DNA of 64,000 nt from Acidobacteriota bacterium (GTDB lineage Bacteria; Acidobacteriota; Thermoanaerobaculia; Multivoradales; Multivoraceae): contig JAPPCR010000023.1 in NCBI GenBank assembly GCA_028875725.1, forward strand, positions 469,620-533,619. Direction: 5' to 3'. A program made the translations under genes and the position numbers. This document shows positions 7,842 through 16,663 of the stretch, piece by piece; the first letter of the stretch is position 1, and each line of letters opens with the position of its first letter. The notes beneath the pieces were generated by a model. It searched no databases and was not told the origin of the DNA. It was given only the letters and a program-made list of their open reading frames with translations.

Positions 7842-8450
7842 TCAGAGGTCCGCGGAAGGCTCCACGTTTCGGTCGAGGTCTGGCAGCAGCGGCCGGCTCG
7901 TGTCGACGTGGCCGGCGAAGGTCAGGCGCTGTTCGCCGTTCCACATCAGCACGACGCGCTCGATGCCCAGGTTGCTCGCGGTCAGACTGTTCACCAGGCT
8001 GTAGACCGCGAGCAGTTCATCGCGCAACCCCATCGCCGGGCGCTCGAAGCCCAGCGCGGAGCCGGTCCGCGCGACGGTCAGGTCGACGTAGGCGACGCCG
8101 TTGACCAGGTCGAAGGCCTGCAGCCTGACGGAGGGCGGCAGCACGGGGAAGATCTCGTCGTCCAGCGGGTCGCCGCCGACCGGAGCCGTACCGGGACCGT
8201 CGATCAGGGCCTGGACGATCGCCGCCGCCGTCTCCTCGACGCTGCCGGCGGCCGGGATCGCCCGCGGCTCGCAACGGAGCAATCCGTCGGCCGCCGGGAA
8301 GCAGAGAATCGCGAAGAAGTCCTCGCCCTCCGGGACGAGTTCCACTTCGCCGTCGAGGTCGCCGTCCAGGTCGCCGCCGCCGCAGGCGCCAAGCAACACG
8401 AGCAGCACGACGGCGGCCAGGGGCCAGCGGTTGGAGAGCAGCCGTCTCAC
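7842..8450 (-). CDS. GerMN-domain lipoprotein
   Basis: 202 aa. The N-terminus MRRLLSNRWPLAAVVLLVLLGACGGG is a lipoprotein signal peptide with lipobox LGAC. An Asp/Gly-rich linker (GDLDGDLDGEVE) follows, then a single GerMN (sporulation-type) domain: AIVQALIDGPG, LPPSVRLQAFDLVNGVAYVDLT and YSLVNSLTASNLGIERVVLMWNGEQ. GerMN domains bind or accompany peptidoglycan-remodelling proteins, and this gene lies directly downstream of an amidase gene (GTGA overlap), as in many non-sporulating bacteria. Likely tethered at the inner or outer membrane and working with the amidase. GTG start. Confidence 0.83.
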   Translation of the reverse strand: MRRLLSNRWPLAAVVLLVLLGACGGGDLDGDLDGEVELVPEGEDFFAILCFPAADGLLRCEPRAIPAAGSVEETAAAIVQALIDGPGTAPVGGDPLDDEIFPVLPPSVRLQAFDLVNGVAYVDLTVARTGSALGFERPAMGLRDELLAVYSLVNSLTASNLGIERVVLMWNGEQRLTFAGHVDTSRPLLPDLDRNVEPSADL

Positions 8451-10174
8451 GATCGCGTCCCGTCGGCGGTCGTCTCCGCGGCACCGGACATGACGCCCCG
8501 GAAGAGCCGGATCGCCCGGCCGATCGCCTCGAAGACCTCACGGCCACGCGGTCCGTCGAAGACCGGCGTCTTCACTTCCTCGACTTCCTCGTACCCGAAC
8601 TCGATCAGTACCGCCGGCATCGACGCCCCGGTCAACACCCGCAGCGGCGCGCGCTGGAAGCCCCGGTTCCGCAGGCCGAGGACGTCGCTGACCTGGGTCT
8701 GGATCAGCCGCGCCAGCAGCGCGCTCCGCTCGAGCTCCGCATCGTGGACCCGGTCCCAGGGTTCGAGCGGCGGGATCACGATCGGCGGCTCCTCTTCCGC
8801 CGGTTCCGCCTCGAGGTCGCCGAGCTCCTCGTCCTCGAAGGTCTCCGGCTCCCGATCTCGTCGCGGTTCGTCCTCGGCGACCTTGGGACCGGCTCCGTCT
8901 TCCGACTCGGTCGCCTCCTCATCGAGCGACGCCGGAGGCGGATCGAGAACCCAGGTCTGAAACGCGCTTCCCGGCATGGCCGCCGCGGCGGCGCCCACGT
9001 GCAGCGACACGAACAGGTCCGCTTCGTACTGGTTGGCCAGGGAGGTCCGGTTCTCCAGCGTGACCGTACTGTCACCGTTGCGGGTCAGCACCACCCGCGC
9101 CCCCAGTTCGAACTCCAGATAGGACCTGAGCGCCTCGGCGATCCCGAGCGCGAGGTTCTTCTCGCTCTCGCCGAACGGAGCCCGCACGCCGTTGTCCGTC
9201 CCGCCATGCCCCGGGTCGAGGACGATCCGGAACTCGCGCCGTTCCTCCTGCGCGCGCGACGTCGCGCGCGGCTGAAGTCCGGGCCGGCGCCGCGTGATGT
9301 CGAAGACGAGCTGGACCCGCGGGGGACGGCCCAGGAGGTACGGCTCGGACGCCTCGGCGAGAGGCGCCAGACCGACGTCGACCGAGCGCTCACGCACTTC
9401 GATCCAGCGCACGAGGGGATCGTTCAACCGCACCCGGCGGCGCGGCTCCAGGACCCCGCTCAGCAGCCGCAGCCGCACGCCCGCGCGGTAGCGCTCGACC
9501 TGGAAGCGAGGCCGGTTGGAAAACGTCACGACCAGTGTCGTCGCGCCCAGGTCGTGGACACGGTCCACCTCGACGTCGAGGCGGCGTTCGCCCGTCCTGT
9601 CGACGCGAAGCAGGCCCCGCCGCCGGTCGAAGTCGAAGCGGTAGCCGAGGGTTTCCGGATACGCCCGCGCCAGCGCGTCGACCGGCACGAACAGCTTGCG
9701 CGGCTCGATCGGCTCAGGGGGCAACTCGGGCTCTTCCTCTTCCGGCTCGGGATCTTCCTCCTCGCCGTCTTCCTCCTCCTCTTCGTCGGGGTACTCCGGC
9801 TCTGGCTCGATCCAGGGCCTGATCGACAGGCTGTGGACCTCGTCGTCGACCACGACCGTCCTGCTCAGGGGTCCGAGCACGACCACCCGCCCCGCTACGC
9901 GCAGCGTGTGCGCCTCGCCGAGCGGTCCCCTCTCGAGGTCCCCTCCAAGCACCTCGACCACGGTACCCAGCGCGACCAGCGGCCCGGAGGAAGAGCGGGC
10001 CCAGCGCAGTGGCTCGGAGTCACGGCCGACGACGATCGTCCCCGCCTCGTGGGAGAGGATCTCCGTCTCCGGCTCGTCGTCCCTCTGCGCCGACGCCGGC
10101 GCGAGCGGCAGGAGCCCCAGGGCCGCTGCCAGCAGTCCGGAGGCACACCAGAAGATGCCGCGTCGGAGAGACAC
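8447..10174 (-). CDS. N-acetylmuramoyl-L-alanine amidase (Amidase_3) with acidic linkers
   Basis: 575 aa. Signal peptide (MSLRRGIFWCASGLLAAALGLLPLAPASAQ), then a region like a copper-amine-oxidase-N / AMIN module ending near residue 300, then the zinc amidase: IVLDPGHGGTDNGV (zinc His), SEKNLALGIAEALR (zinc Glu), TRNGDSTVTLENRTSLANQ and LFVSLHVGA (second His). It cleaves the MurNAc-L-Ala bond in the periplasm during division. Two strongly acidic low-complexity stretches are odd: a Glu/Pro run at about 128-160 and a 60-residue Glu/Asp-rich insert at about 410-470 inside the catalytic domain, before the final Glu in VLIEFGYE. The insert probably forms a surface loop that regulates access. First gene of the envelope operon. 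Confidence 0.88.
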   Translation of the reverse strand: MSLRRGIFWCASGLLAAALGLLPLAPASAQRDDEPETEILSHEAGTIVVGRDSEPLRWARSSSGPLVALGTVVEVLGGDLERGPLGEAHTLRVAGRVVVLGPLSRTVVVDDEVHSLSIRPWIEPEPEYPDEEEEEDGEEEDPEPEEEEPELPPEPIEPRKLFVPVDALARAYPETLGYRFDFDRRRGLLRVDRTGERRLDVEVDRVHDLGATTLVVTFSNRPRFQVERYRAGVRLRLLSGVLEPRRRVRLNDPLVRWIEVRERSVDVGLAPLAEASEPYLLGRPPRVQLVFDITRRRPGLQPRATSRAQEERREFRIVLDPGHGGTDNGVRAPFGESEKNLALGIAEALRSYLEFELGARVVLTRNGDSTVTLENRTSLANQYEADLFVSLHVGAAAAAMPGSAFQTWVLDPPPASLDEEATESEDGAGPKVAEDEPRRDREPETFEDEELGDLEAEPAEEEPPIVIPPLEPWDRVHDAELERSALLARLIQTQVSDVLGLRNRGFQRAPLRVLTGASMPAVLIEFGYEEVEEVKTPVFDGPRGREVFEAIGRAIRLFRGVMSGAAETTADGTRS

Positions 10175-10245
10175 TACGGCAACCTAACACCACCGCGGGG
10201 AGCCCTGATTCCGGGCCCGCCGGGGCGAACCACCCACACGCGCGC

Positions 10246-10321
10246 TGGTAGCCCGTACGGGATTCGAACCCGTGTTACTGGCGTGAGAGGCCAGCGTCCT
10301 AGACCCCTAGACGAACGGGCC
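10246..10321 (-). tRNA. tRNA-Glu (anticodon CUC)
   Basis: Read on the minus strand, the 7-bp acceptor stem GGCCCGT/ACGGGCT closes (one G-U pair), the anticodon stem CTGGC/GCCAG encloses the loop CTCTCAC with anticodon CUC, and the T arm ACGGG-TTCGAAT-CCCGT is canonical. Discriminator A is followed by an encoded CCA (10246-10248). It lies 71 bp upstream of the amidase gene. Confidence 0.95.
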
Positions 10322-10364
10322 ACGCGTGCGCAGGGCCGCGCAATTTAGCACAGCGTGCCCGTGG

Positions 10365-11204
10365 TCAGGGCGCCTCGGACGAAGCACTGCTGACGGCAAC
10401 CTGCGTGTCAGGATTCAGGTCCTGATTGGGGTCGACGAGATGACCACCCGGGAAGCTGACCGAGACCGCCGGGGCGGACGTATCGAGGCACAGAAGGTGG
10501 TTGTTGTCGTTGTCGCCCAGATCCGCGAGCGCCGCCGGGACGATCTCGTCGGTCGAGCCGTCCGTGCGCTCCACGGCCACGCGATAGAGGACGCGCTCGG
10601 CGTCGCCAGCATCGGCGCCATCCGGCCGTCGTATGCCGCCGGCCCAGGTCGCCCGGATCACCTGCCGGATGCCTTGCGGACACGTCGACCCACGGCTCTC
10701 CGTTGACCATCGGTCCTCGGGTACCACCTCCGCGAGCACGAGAGAGGGCCCGGCATCCAGCGGCGTGACGTCCGTCTCCGTTCCGCGGAAGTTCACCGGA
10801 TCACCCGTTGCTCCATCCGAGAACAGGTCGCCGACCACGAGCACTCTCGCCGGTGGGTCGTCCGCCGCGTCGCCGAACTCACCGATGAGGAGTACGGTCC
10901 TGAGTTCGCCTGGATCGCTGGCCGGCCGGAGGGTTGAGCAGATGGGAGTGCGTTCAGACCCGGACCGCGTGACGATCCGGAAGTCCTCGGCCTGCAGGGT
11001 TTCCGCGTCCACGGTATGGGACAGCACGATCGGCATGCCGTCCTGCCCGGATGCGCCTTGGCAGAGGACGTTCGCCACGCCCGGCAGGGCGTTGTCCAAC
11101 CCGAAGAAGGCCGACAGCGGGCGCGCCGTTTCGCCGTTCGCGGCCTGCGCGACAGGCATCATCGCTGCCAGGCACCCTGCAACAAGGTAGAGAAACGTCT
11201 TCAT
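10365..11204 (-). CDS. Secreted protein of unknown function
   Basis: 279 aa. N-terminal signal peptide MKTFLYLVAGCLAAMMPVAQAANG. The mature part is acidic, rich in Asp/Thr/Ser, with four cysteines (VLCQG, PICST, STCPQ, LLCLD) that could form two disulphides. I see motifs reminiscent of secreted Ig-like or DUF-type proteins (VLSHTVDAETLQAEDFRIVTRSG, an 'allowed property after main term' pattern) but no named domain. It lies between the tRNA and a sulfatase gene on the same strand (21-bp gap), so the two may be co-transcribed. Function not inferable. Confidence 0.65.
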   Translation of the reverse strand: MKTFLYLVAGCLAAMMPVAQAANGETARPLSAFFGLDNALPGVANVLCQGASGQDGMPIVLSHTVDAETLQAEDFRIVTRSGSERTPICSTLRPASDPGELRTVLLIGEFGDAADDPPARVLVVGDLFSDGATGDPVNFRGTETDVTPLDAGPSLVLAEVVPEDRWSTESRGSTCPQGIRQVIRATWAGGIRRPDGADAGDAERVLYRVAVERTDGSTDEIVPAALADLGDNDNNHLLCLDTSAPAVSVSFPGGHLVDPNQDLNPDTQVAVSSASSEAP

Positions 11205-11225
11205 GCGCTACCCACGCGGATCAGC

Positions 11226-12755
11226 TTACTCCGCAAACCGCCACCTCTCCGGCGCCACGAAACCGTCGCGGTCCTCCCAGAAGATCGGTACGTGCTCCTC
11301 GGGCTGCAGCGCACGGAAAGCAAGCGCCTTCCCGATCAGACGCTCGGCGATTTCCGGGTGCTCGGCTGACAGGTCGTGCTGCTCGCCGGGGTCGTCGCCC
11401 AGGTGAAAGAGCATGGCCTGGGACTCGGCGAGCGCCGTGCGGTCGAGCGGCTCCGGGCCAATGACGATCAGCTTCCAGTCGCCTTCCATCGCCATGAGCT
11501 GCTCGCGCTCGCTGCTCAACTGGCCGCAGTAGGAGTAGAAGTCGCGGTCGCCGGCGACCTCGCCGCCGCGAAGCGCAGGCAGGGCATCGCGGCCGTCCAG
11601 TTCAAGGTCGGGGCGATCCGAAGCGGCCGCGGCCTCCATAAGCGTCGGCATGACGTCGAGGTAGTTGAGCGGCGCGGAGACGGCGCCGCCGCCGCTCACC
11701 CCGCCGGCGGTCCAGCGGGCCGCCGCAGCTACGCGGATTCCCCCTTCGAAGACGTTGCCCTTGGAGCCACGGAATGGGCGGTTGTCGCCGATGCCCGTGT
11801 CGCCGCCGTTGTCCGAGAAGAACCAGACCAGGGTGTCGTCGGCCACGCCCGCTTCGTCCAGGGCATCGAGGATGCGACCGATGCCGACATCCATCGCGTG
11901 GACCATCGCGCCGGTGATCCTCCGGTTGCGGAGCCGGCCTTCCACGTCTTCGAGGCGCGCCCGGCTCATGGCGTGACCGCCGAACCACTCGTACTTCTCC
12001 GGCGGCACGCCCGCGCCGACGACCGCCTCGATCGGCACCGACTCGAGGTCCTCATAGAGCGGCAGATCCTCTTCCTTCGCCTGGAAGGGTGAGTGCGGCG
12101 CGTTGTAGGGCACGAACAGGAAGAAGGGTGCCTCGCCGGCGGCGTGCTCGCGGACGAAGCGCACCGCATGCTCGGAGATCAGATCCGTGCTGTAGCCAGG
12201 CTCGTTCACCGACTCGTCGTCGTGAAACCAGTCGACCTCGCCGTAGCGCTCGTGCGTGAAGTAGTCGAAGCCCCAGCCGAGGTGGCCGACGAAGCGCGTG
12301 AAGCCGCGCTCCAGGGGGTGGTACTCCCGGCGCGACAGGCCAAGATGCCACTTCCCGACGAGGCCGCGGTGCTCGTAGCCGGCCTCGGCGAGCACCTGCG
12401 GCACGATCACAGCCTCGGGATCGAGACCGTAGTCGTGGTACCCCATGACGACGCCGCGCATCATGCCGTAGCGAATCGGATGTCTGCCGGTCATCAGGCC
12501 GGCGCGCGTCGGCGAGCAGATGGGCGCCACGTAGAAGCGATCGAGCCTGACGCCCTCCGTGGCGATGCGGTCGATGTTGGGGGTGGCGATCTCGCCGCCG
12601 TTGAAGCTGACGTCACGCCAGCCCAGGTCGTCGGCGACGATGAGCACGACGTTGGGCGGCTGCCGCGCCTCCGGCGCCTCGATCTCCTCGCCCGGCGCAC
12701 AGCCGAGCAGGACGATCGTCATGAGCAGGTTCCACTGCTTCGCCTTCGTCACCAA
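11226..12755 (-). CDS. Sulfatase, cysteine type, predicted lipoprotein
   Basis: 509 aa alkaline-phosphatase-superfamily sulfatase. Hydrophobic N-terminus with lipobox LLGC (Cys19). Metal site VVLIVADDLGWRD near residue 36, activation motif CSPTRAGLMTGR with Cys80 (to be oxidised to formylglycine), KWHLGLSRREYHPLERGF, and FFSDNGGDTG near 330. It hydrolyses a sulfate ester, probably on a carbohydrate, in the periplasm or at the outer membrane. A second sulfatase lies at 21044, but they share only family features. No formylglycine-generating enzyme gene is in the window. It diverges from the extradiol dioxygenase with a 65-bp gap. Confidence 0.87.
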   Translation of the reverse strand: MVTKAKQWNLLMTIVLLGCAPGEEIEAPEARQPPNVVLIVADDLGWRDVSFNGGEIATPNIDRIATEGVRLDRFYVAPICSPTRAGLMTGRHPIRYGMMRGVVMGYHDYGLDPEAVIVPQVLAEAGYEHRGLVGKWHLGLSRREYHPLERGFTRFVGHLGWGFDYFTHERYGEVDWFHDDESVNEPGYSTDLISEHAVRFVREHAAGEAPFFLFVPYNAPHSPFQAKEEDLPLYEDLESVPIEAVVGAGVPPEKYEWFGGHAMSRARLEDVEGRLRNRRITGAMVHAMDVGIGRILDALDEAGVADDTLVWFFSDNGGDTGIGDNRPFRGSKGNVFEGGIRVAAAARWTAGGVSGGGAVSAPLNYLDVMPTLMEAAAASDRPDLELDGRDALPALRGGEVAGDRDFYSYCGQLSSEREQLMAMEGDWKLIVIGPEPLDRTALAESQAMLFHLGDDPGEQHDLSAEHPEIAERLIGKALAFRALQPEEHVPIFWEDRDGFVAPERWRFAE

Positions 12756-12820
12756 TCCGTTCCTTCGTGGGGTCGGTTTGGAGCATACTCAGTCACGGTC
12801 CCAATCCAGGAGAACGAACG

Positions 12821-13792
12821 ATGAGCACAGCCTCCCTCGCCTACCTCGGAGTCCGCTCGGACAAGCTCGACGACTGGAACGACTTCGCCTGCAACCTCCT
12901 CGGCATGCAGCAGGTCGACCGGGGCGGCAAGTCCCTGTCCTACCGGATGGACGACTTCGAGCAGCGCCTGCTGGTCTCGGACGAACCGGGCGACACGCTC
13001 TCCTTCATGGGCTGGGAGGTCGCCGGAGAGAACGATCTCGAGAGCTTCGCCACGAAGCTCGACGCGGCCGGCGTCGAGGTGGAATGGGGAAGCTCCGAAC
13101 TCGCCGACCGGCGCTTCGCCGAGCGGCTTATCGTCTGCCACGACCCGGACGGAAACCGCGTAGAGCTGGTGTGGAATCCGATGCGCACGAGCGAGCCGTT
13201 CCTGCCGGGCAGGACGATCTCGGGCTTCAAGACGGGTCCGCTGGGCATGGGCCACGCGGTCCTGCACGTCACCGACATCGAGAAGCAACTGGCCTTCTAC
13301 CGCGACCTGCTGGGCTTCGAACTCAGCGACTTCGGCAACATGCCGGTCCCCATCCACTTCCTGCACGTCAACGGGCGCCACCACAGCCTGGCGATGATCG
13401 CCTCCGGACAGAAGGGCTTCCACCACTTCATGGTCGAGTTCCAATCGCTGGACGATGTCGGACAGGGCTACGACCTGGCGGGAGCGACGGACGACCGGGT
13501 GGGCTTCACCCTCGGTCGCCACACCAACGACTTCATGACGTCCTTCTACGCGAGGACTCCCTCCGGCTTCTTCGTGGAGAACGGCTGGGGCGGCCGGATC
13601 ATTGACCCGGCGACCTGGCAGCCCGTCGAGATCTTCGACGGCCCGAGCCTCTGGGGTCACGACTGGGTCGACCTGCCGGACGAAGCCAGGGCCATGGCGC
13701 TCAGCCAACGGATCGACCTCGCCTCGCGCGGCGTTCAGTCACCGCCCTTCATCGATTGCCCGTGGCTGTTCGAGCAGGTGGCGAAGACGTAG
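12821..13792 (+). CDS. Two-domain extradiol (catechol 2,3-) dioxygenase, VOC family
   Basis: 323 aa. The N-terminal VOC module (LAYLGVRSDKLDDWNDFACNLLG) is non-catalytic; the C-terminal module carries the Fe(II) ligands: MGHAVLHVTDIEKQLAFYRDLLGF (His near 145), GFHHFMVEF (His near 205) and FFVENGWGGR (Glu near 258), the BphC/type I meta-cleavage pattern. It would open a catechol-type ring next to the diol. A good ribosome site (AGGAGAAC) precedes the ATG at 12821. It faces the minus-strand hydroxylase cluster, which supplies ring-hydroxylating capacity. Exact substrate unknown; 2,3-dihydroxyphenyl-type compounds are most likely. Confidence 0.82.
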   Translation: MSTASLAYLGVRSDKLDDWNDFACNLLGMQQVDRGGKSLSYRMDDFEQRLLVSDEPGDTLSFMGWEVAGENDLESFATKLDAAGVEVEWGSSELADRRFAERLIVCHDPDGNRVELVWNPMRTSEPFLPGRTISGFKTGPLGMGHAVLHVTDIEKQLAFYRDLLGFELSDFGNMPVPIHFLHVNGRHHSLAMIASGQKGFHHFMVEFQSLDDVGQGYDLAGATDDRVGFTLGRHTNDFMTSFYARTPSGFFVENGWGGRIIDPATWQPVEIFDGPSLWGHDWVDLPDEARAMALSQRIDLASRGVQSPPFIDCPWLFEQVAKT

Positions 13793-13815
13793 CCCGGTGG
13801 AGACGCAGGTCGCGA

Positions 13816-14031
13816 TCATGGCTCGGGCTTGGATCCGAGGACTACCTGGGCCGCCACCTGCATCGCCTCGCGCAGCACCTCGTGATCGCCGATGTGGTTG
13901 GCCAGCAGCAGGATCAGACTGACGTTCAGCGCGTCGCTCTCGTCCCTCGAGCAGCCCTGGTGAAGATCAAGGAATTCCTCGTAGAAGCTGTCGCTATCGG
14001 GGATGTTGGCTTTGTTCTGGAGTCGGGTCAT
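13816..14031 (-). CDS. DUF2783-family small protein
   Basis: 71 aa, MTRLQNKANIPDSDSFYEEF followed by a short helical protein with LSLILLLANHIGD and REAMQVA. Small DUF2783 proteins regularly sit directly after FAD-dependent aromatic hydroxylases of the MhpA type, as here, where its ATG overlaps the hydroxylase stop (ATGA). Soluble, without motif residues that hint at catalysis; probably an accessory or stabilising subunit. The longer open frame upstream is antisense-derived and rejected. Confidence 0.72.
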   Translation of the reverse strand: MTRLQNKANIPDSDSFYEEFLDLHQGCSRDESDALNVSLILLLANHIGDHEVLREAMQVAAQVVLGSKPEP

Positions 14032-15716
14032 GGGTCGTCTGTCTCCCTCGCCCTCGCGCGCCGAAAAGCGTCGGCGATCCGCTCGGGGTCGTAGTCGGTG
14101 AAGCGCGCGGCGACGTGCTGGTCGGGGCGGAGAAGATACAGGGCGCCGGGAGCATCGCCCAGGTACCTTTCGTTCAGCAGGGGGTGCCTTCCGGCCGGCT
14201 GGCTGACGACTTCCAGGCCGGGCTCGTCGTCCGGAACATCGATGCCCAGCGCGGCAGAAGATCCAGAAGCCGGCGCTTCGCGCCGGATGCGGGCGGGGAC
14301 GCCGGCGCACCCAGTTTCTGCCGCGCAGTTGCCCAGGGCCAGAAGCTGGAAGCGGTCGCCCAGCCGCGCCAGCAGCCAGCCGTCGCCGAGCGGCGCGTCG
14401 ACCGCGGGCGAGCCGGGCCGCGTCCGCGCGGGAAGACCGTCCGTGTCCGGGCTCTGGAGGGGCGAGTCGAGATACACGTGGGGCAACGACAGCCGTCCCG
14501 AGTTCACCAGGGGCCGCGCCATGGGCTGGGTCTCCGCGAGGTTCAGGACCGCGTCCCGGAACAGTCGGCTGGTCTCCGACTTCGGACTGATGAAGTCCGT
14601 CGAGCGCGTCGAGTTCAGGATGTTCTCGTCGGCCGCCGGTACGCGCTCGGCGTCGTAACTGTCGAGGAGCGAATCCGGCGAACGGCCGCGGAGGACGCGC
14701 TCGAGCTTCCACACCAGGTTGTCGACGTCCTGGATGCCGCTGTTGGCTCCGCGTGCGCCGAACGGCGAAACCTGGTGGGCCGCGTCGCCGGCGAAGAGCA
14801 CGCGGCCGTGGCGGAAGCGGTCGATCCGCGCGCACTGGAAGGTGTAGACCGAGATCCACTCGAGCTCGAACTCGACGTCATCGCCGAGCATCTGGCGCAA
14901 CCGCGGAACGACGTTCTCCGGACGCTGCTCCTCCTCCCTGTCGACGCCCCGCCCGAGCTGCAGGTCGATCCGCCACAGACCCTCCGGCTGCTTGTGGAGC
15001 AGGGCCGACTGGCCCCGGTTGAACGGCGGATCGAACCAGAACCAGCGCTCCGTCGGAAAGTCGGCCTTCATTGTGACGTCGGCGATGAGGAAGTTGTCCT
15101 CGAACGCCCGGCCCGCGAACTCGAGCCCCAGCTCGCGGCGCACGGTCGAGCCGGCCCCGTCGCACGCCACGACCCACTCGGCCTCCAGCCGGTACGGACC
15201 TTCCGGGGTCTCGACGGTCAGGAGCACGCTGGCAGCGGCGGGTTCGACCTTCGTCACCCGGCTGCCTCCCCGCAGCTCGACGGGACGGCCCTCCGACTGG
15301 AGATCGCGGAGGCGCCCCACCAGGAGTTCCTCGAGGCGATACTGCTGCAGGTTGATGAAGGCGGGCCGCCGGTGCCCTTCCTCCGCCAGGAGATCGAACT
15401 CGTAGATGCAGCGATCGCGGAAGAAGACCTTGCCGCGGCTCCAGGTCACCCCGCGATCGACGATCTCGTCGCCGCAGCCGAGGCGGTCGAGGATCTCCAG
15501 CGTCCGCTTGGCGAAACAGATGGCGCGCGAGCCGTAGCTGACCCGGTCGTTCTCGTCGAGCAGCACCACGGGGATGTCGCGCCGCGCCAGGTCGATGGCG
15601 GCCGCCAGACCGGCCGGACCCGCACCGACGACGACCACCGGGTGACGGGCCGGCATGGAAGCGTCCTGGTCGGGACTCCGCTCGTAGGGGTAGAGCGGAG
15701 TCTCGAAGGTCCTCAA
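14028..15716 (-). CDS. FAD-dependent aromatic hydroxylase (MhpA-like)
   Basis: 562 aa flavoprotein monooxygenase. FAD dinucleotide motif VVVVGAGPAGLAAAIDLA near residue 26, the middle motif VVACDGAGSTVRRELG near 180, and the GD motif VLFAGDAAHQVSPFGARGANSGIQD near 300. It would hydroxylate a phenolic ring using NAD(P)H and O2. The TTG at 15716 overlaps the MBL-gene stop (TTGA) and adds the PLYPYERSPDQDAS leader seen in this subfamily; the alternative is ATG at 15656. The dispersed repeat (copy B) lies in frame in the C-terminal thioredoxin-like domain and encodes CAGVPARIRREAPAS, between LALGNCAAET and GIDVPDDEPG, an extra loop not expected in relatives. Confidence 0.85.
   Translation of the reverse strand: MRTFETPLYPYERSPDQDASMPARHPVVVVGAGPAGLAAAIDLARRDIPVVLLDENDRVSYGSRAICFAKRTLEILDRLGCGDEIVDRGVTWSRGKVFFRDRCIYEFDLLAEEGHRRPAFINLQQYRLEELLVGRLRDLQSEGRPVELRGGSRVTKVEPAAASVLLTVETPEGPYRLEAEWVVACDGAGSTVRRELGLEFAGRAFEDNFLIADVTMKADFPTERWFWFDPPFNRGQSALLHKQPEGLWRIDLQLGRGVDREEEQRPENVVPRLRQMLGDDVEFELEWISVYTFQCARIDRFRHGRVLFAGDAAHQVSPFGARGANSGIQDVDNLVWKLERVLRGRSPDSLLDSYDAERVPAADENILNSTRSTDFISPKSETSRLFRDAVLNLAETQPMARPLVNSGRLSLPHVYLDSPLQSPDTDGLPARTRPGSPAVDAPLGDGWLLARLGDRFQLLALGNCAAETGCAGVPARIRREAPASGSSAALGIDVPDDEPGLEVVSQPAGRHPLLNERYLGDAPGALYLLRPDQHVAARFTDYDPERIADAFRRARARETDDP
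14269..14315 (+). repeat. Dispersed GC-rich repeat, copy B (inside the hydroxylase gene)
   Basis: 47-nt unit matching copy A at 44 of 47 positions, including GACGCCGGCGCACCCAGT at its end. It is read antisense to the repeat's plus orientation and keeps the hydroxylase frame open. Its two halves can pair through GCCGGCGC and GCGCCGG segments. Confidence 0.7.
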
Positions 15717-16663
15717 TCCTGCAGCGCCGCCCACATCTCGAGGTCGCGCTGCGCGGTCCAGATGCGCGGCGTGTCGATCCCCCGCGCCTCGTCGTATGCC
15801 CGCGCGACGTTGAAGGGCAGGCAGTGCTCGTAGATCGCGTAGTCGGAGAACTTCGGATCGCAGACCGCCCGCGTGGCCTCGAAGGCCTCCTTGAGCGTCC
15901 CGCCCCGAGCGGCGACCCGCGCTGTCGGCTTGTAAGTCGAGTCGACGAAGTCGCGCGTGCTCTCGATCGCCTCGACCACCATTCGCTCTCCGACCAGCGC
16001 GTCGCCGCGGCCGGGCGCGATCGCGCTCGGCCGGAAGGAGGCGATCCGGTCGAGCGTCCCGCCCCAGTCGAGGAAGTGCCCGTCGCCGCAGTAGCAGGCC
16101 GAGTGGTACTCCACGATGTCGCCGGTGAAGAGCACCTGCTCGTCCGGCACCCGGATGACGGCGTCGCCGGCGGTGTGGGCGCGGCCCACCTGGAGGATGT
16201 CGACCCGGCGCTTGCCGAGGTAGACCGTCATCCGGCCCGAGAAGGTCGTGGTCGGCCAGGTCAGGCCGGGGATCGACTCGTGCCCTTCGAACAGGCGCGG
16301 CATGCGCTGGAACTCGCTGTCCCAGTCCTCCTGGCCGCGCTCGGCGACCATCGAGCGGGCGGCGTCGGACATGATGACCTGCTGCGCGTCGAAGGCCGAC
16401 GCCCCGAGCACCCGCACCGCGTGGTAGTGCGTGAGGACCAGGTGCGTGATCGGCTTGTCGGTCACGGAGCGCACCTTCTCGATCACCTTGTTCGCGAGCA
16501 GCGGCGTCGCCTGCGCCTCGACCACCATGACGCAGTCGTCGCCGATGATCACGCCGGAGTTGGGGTCGCCCTCCGCCGTGAAGGCCCAAAGCCCCTCGCC
16601 GACCTCGGTGAAGCTGATCTGCTTCTCGGCGAGGTCCCCCGCCGACGCGAACGCCCTTGCCAT
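15713..16663 (-). CDS. Metallo-beta-lactamase-fold hydrolase
   Basis: 316 aa. MBL motifs: THLVLTHYHAVRVLG (H-x-H but lacking the following Asp-His of classical enzymes), a later VGRAHTAGDAVIRV with His, LFTGDIVEYHS with Asp and a late FSDYAIYEHCLPFNVAR. The missing D-H pair suggests a single-metal or altered site, as in quinoprotein-relay MBL proteins. It overlaps the hmgA stop (TGATG) and the following hydroxylase start, so it belongs to the aromatic operon. No signal peptide. It may hydrolyse a ring-cleavage product or an ester/lactone of the substrate; not determined. Confidence 0.8.
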   Translation of the reverse strand: MARAFASAGDLAEKQISFTEVGEGLWAFTAEGDPNSGVIIGDDCVMVVEAQATPLLANKVIEKVRSVTDKPITHLVLTHYHAVRVLGASAFDAQQVIMSDAARSMVAERGQEDWDSEFQRMPRLFEGHESIPGLTWPTTTFSGRMTVYLGKRRVDILQVGRAHTAGDAVIRVPDEQVLFTGDIVEYHSACYCGDGHFLDWGGTLDRIASFRPSAIAPGRGDALVGERMVVEAIESTRDFVDSTYKPTARVAARGGTLKEAFEATRAVCDPKFSDYAIYEHCLPFNVARAYDEARGIDTPRIWTAQRDLEMWAALQD

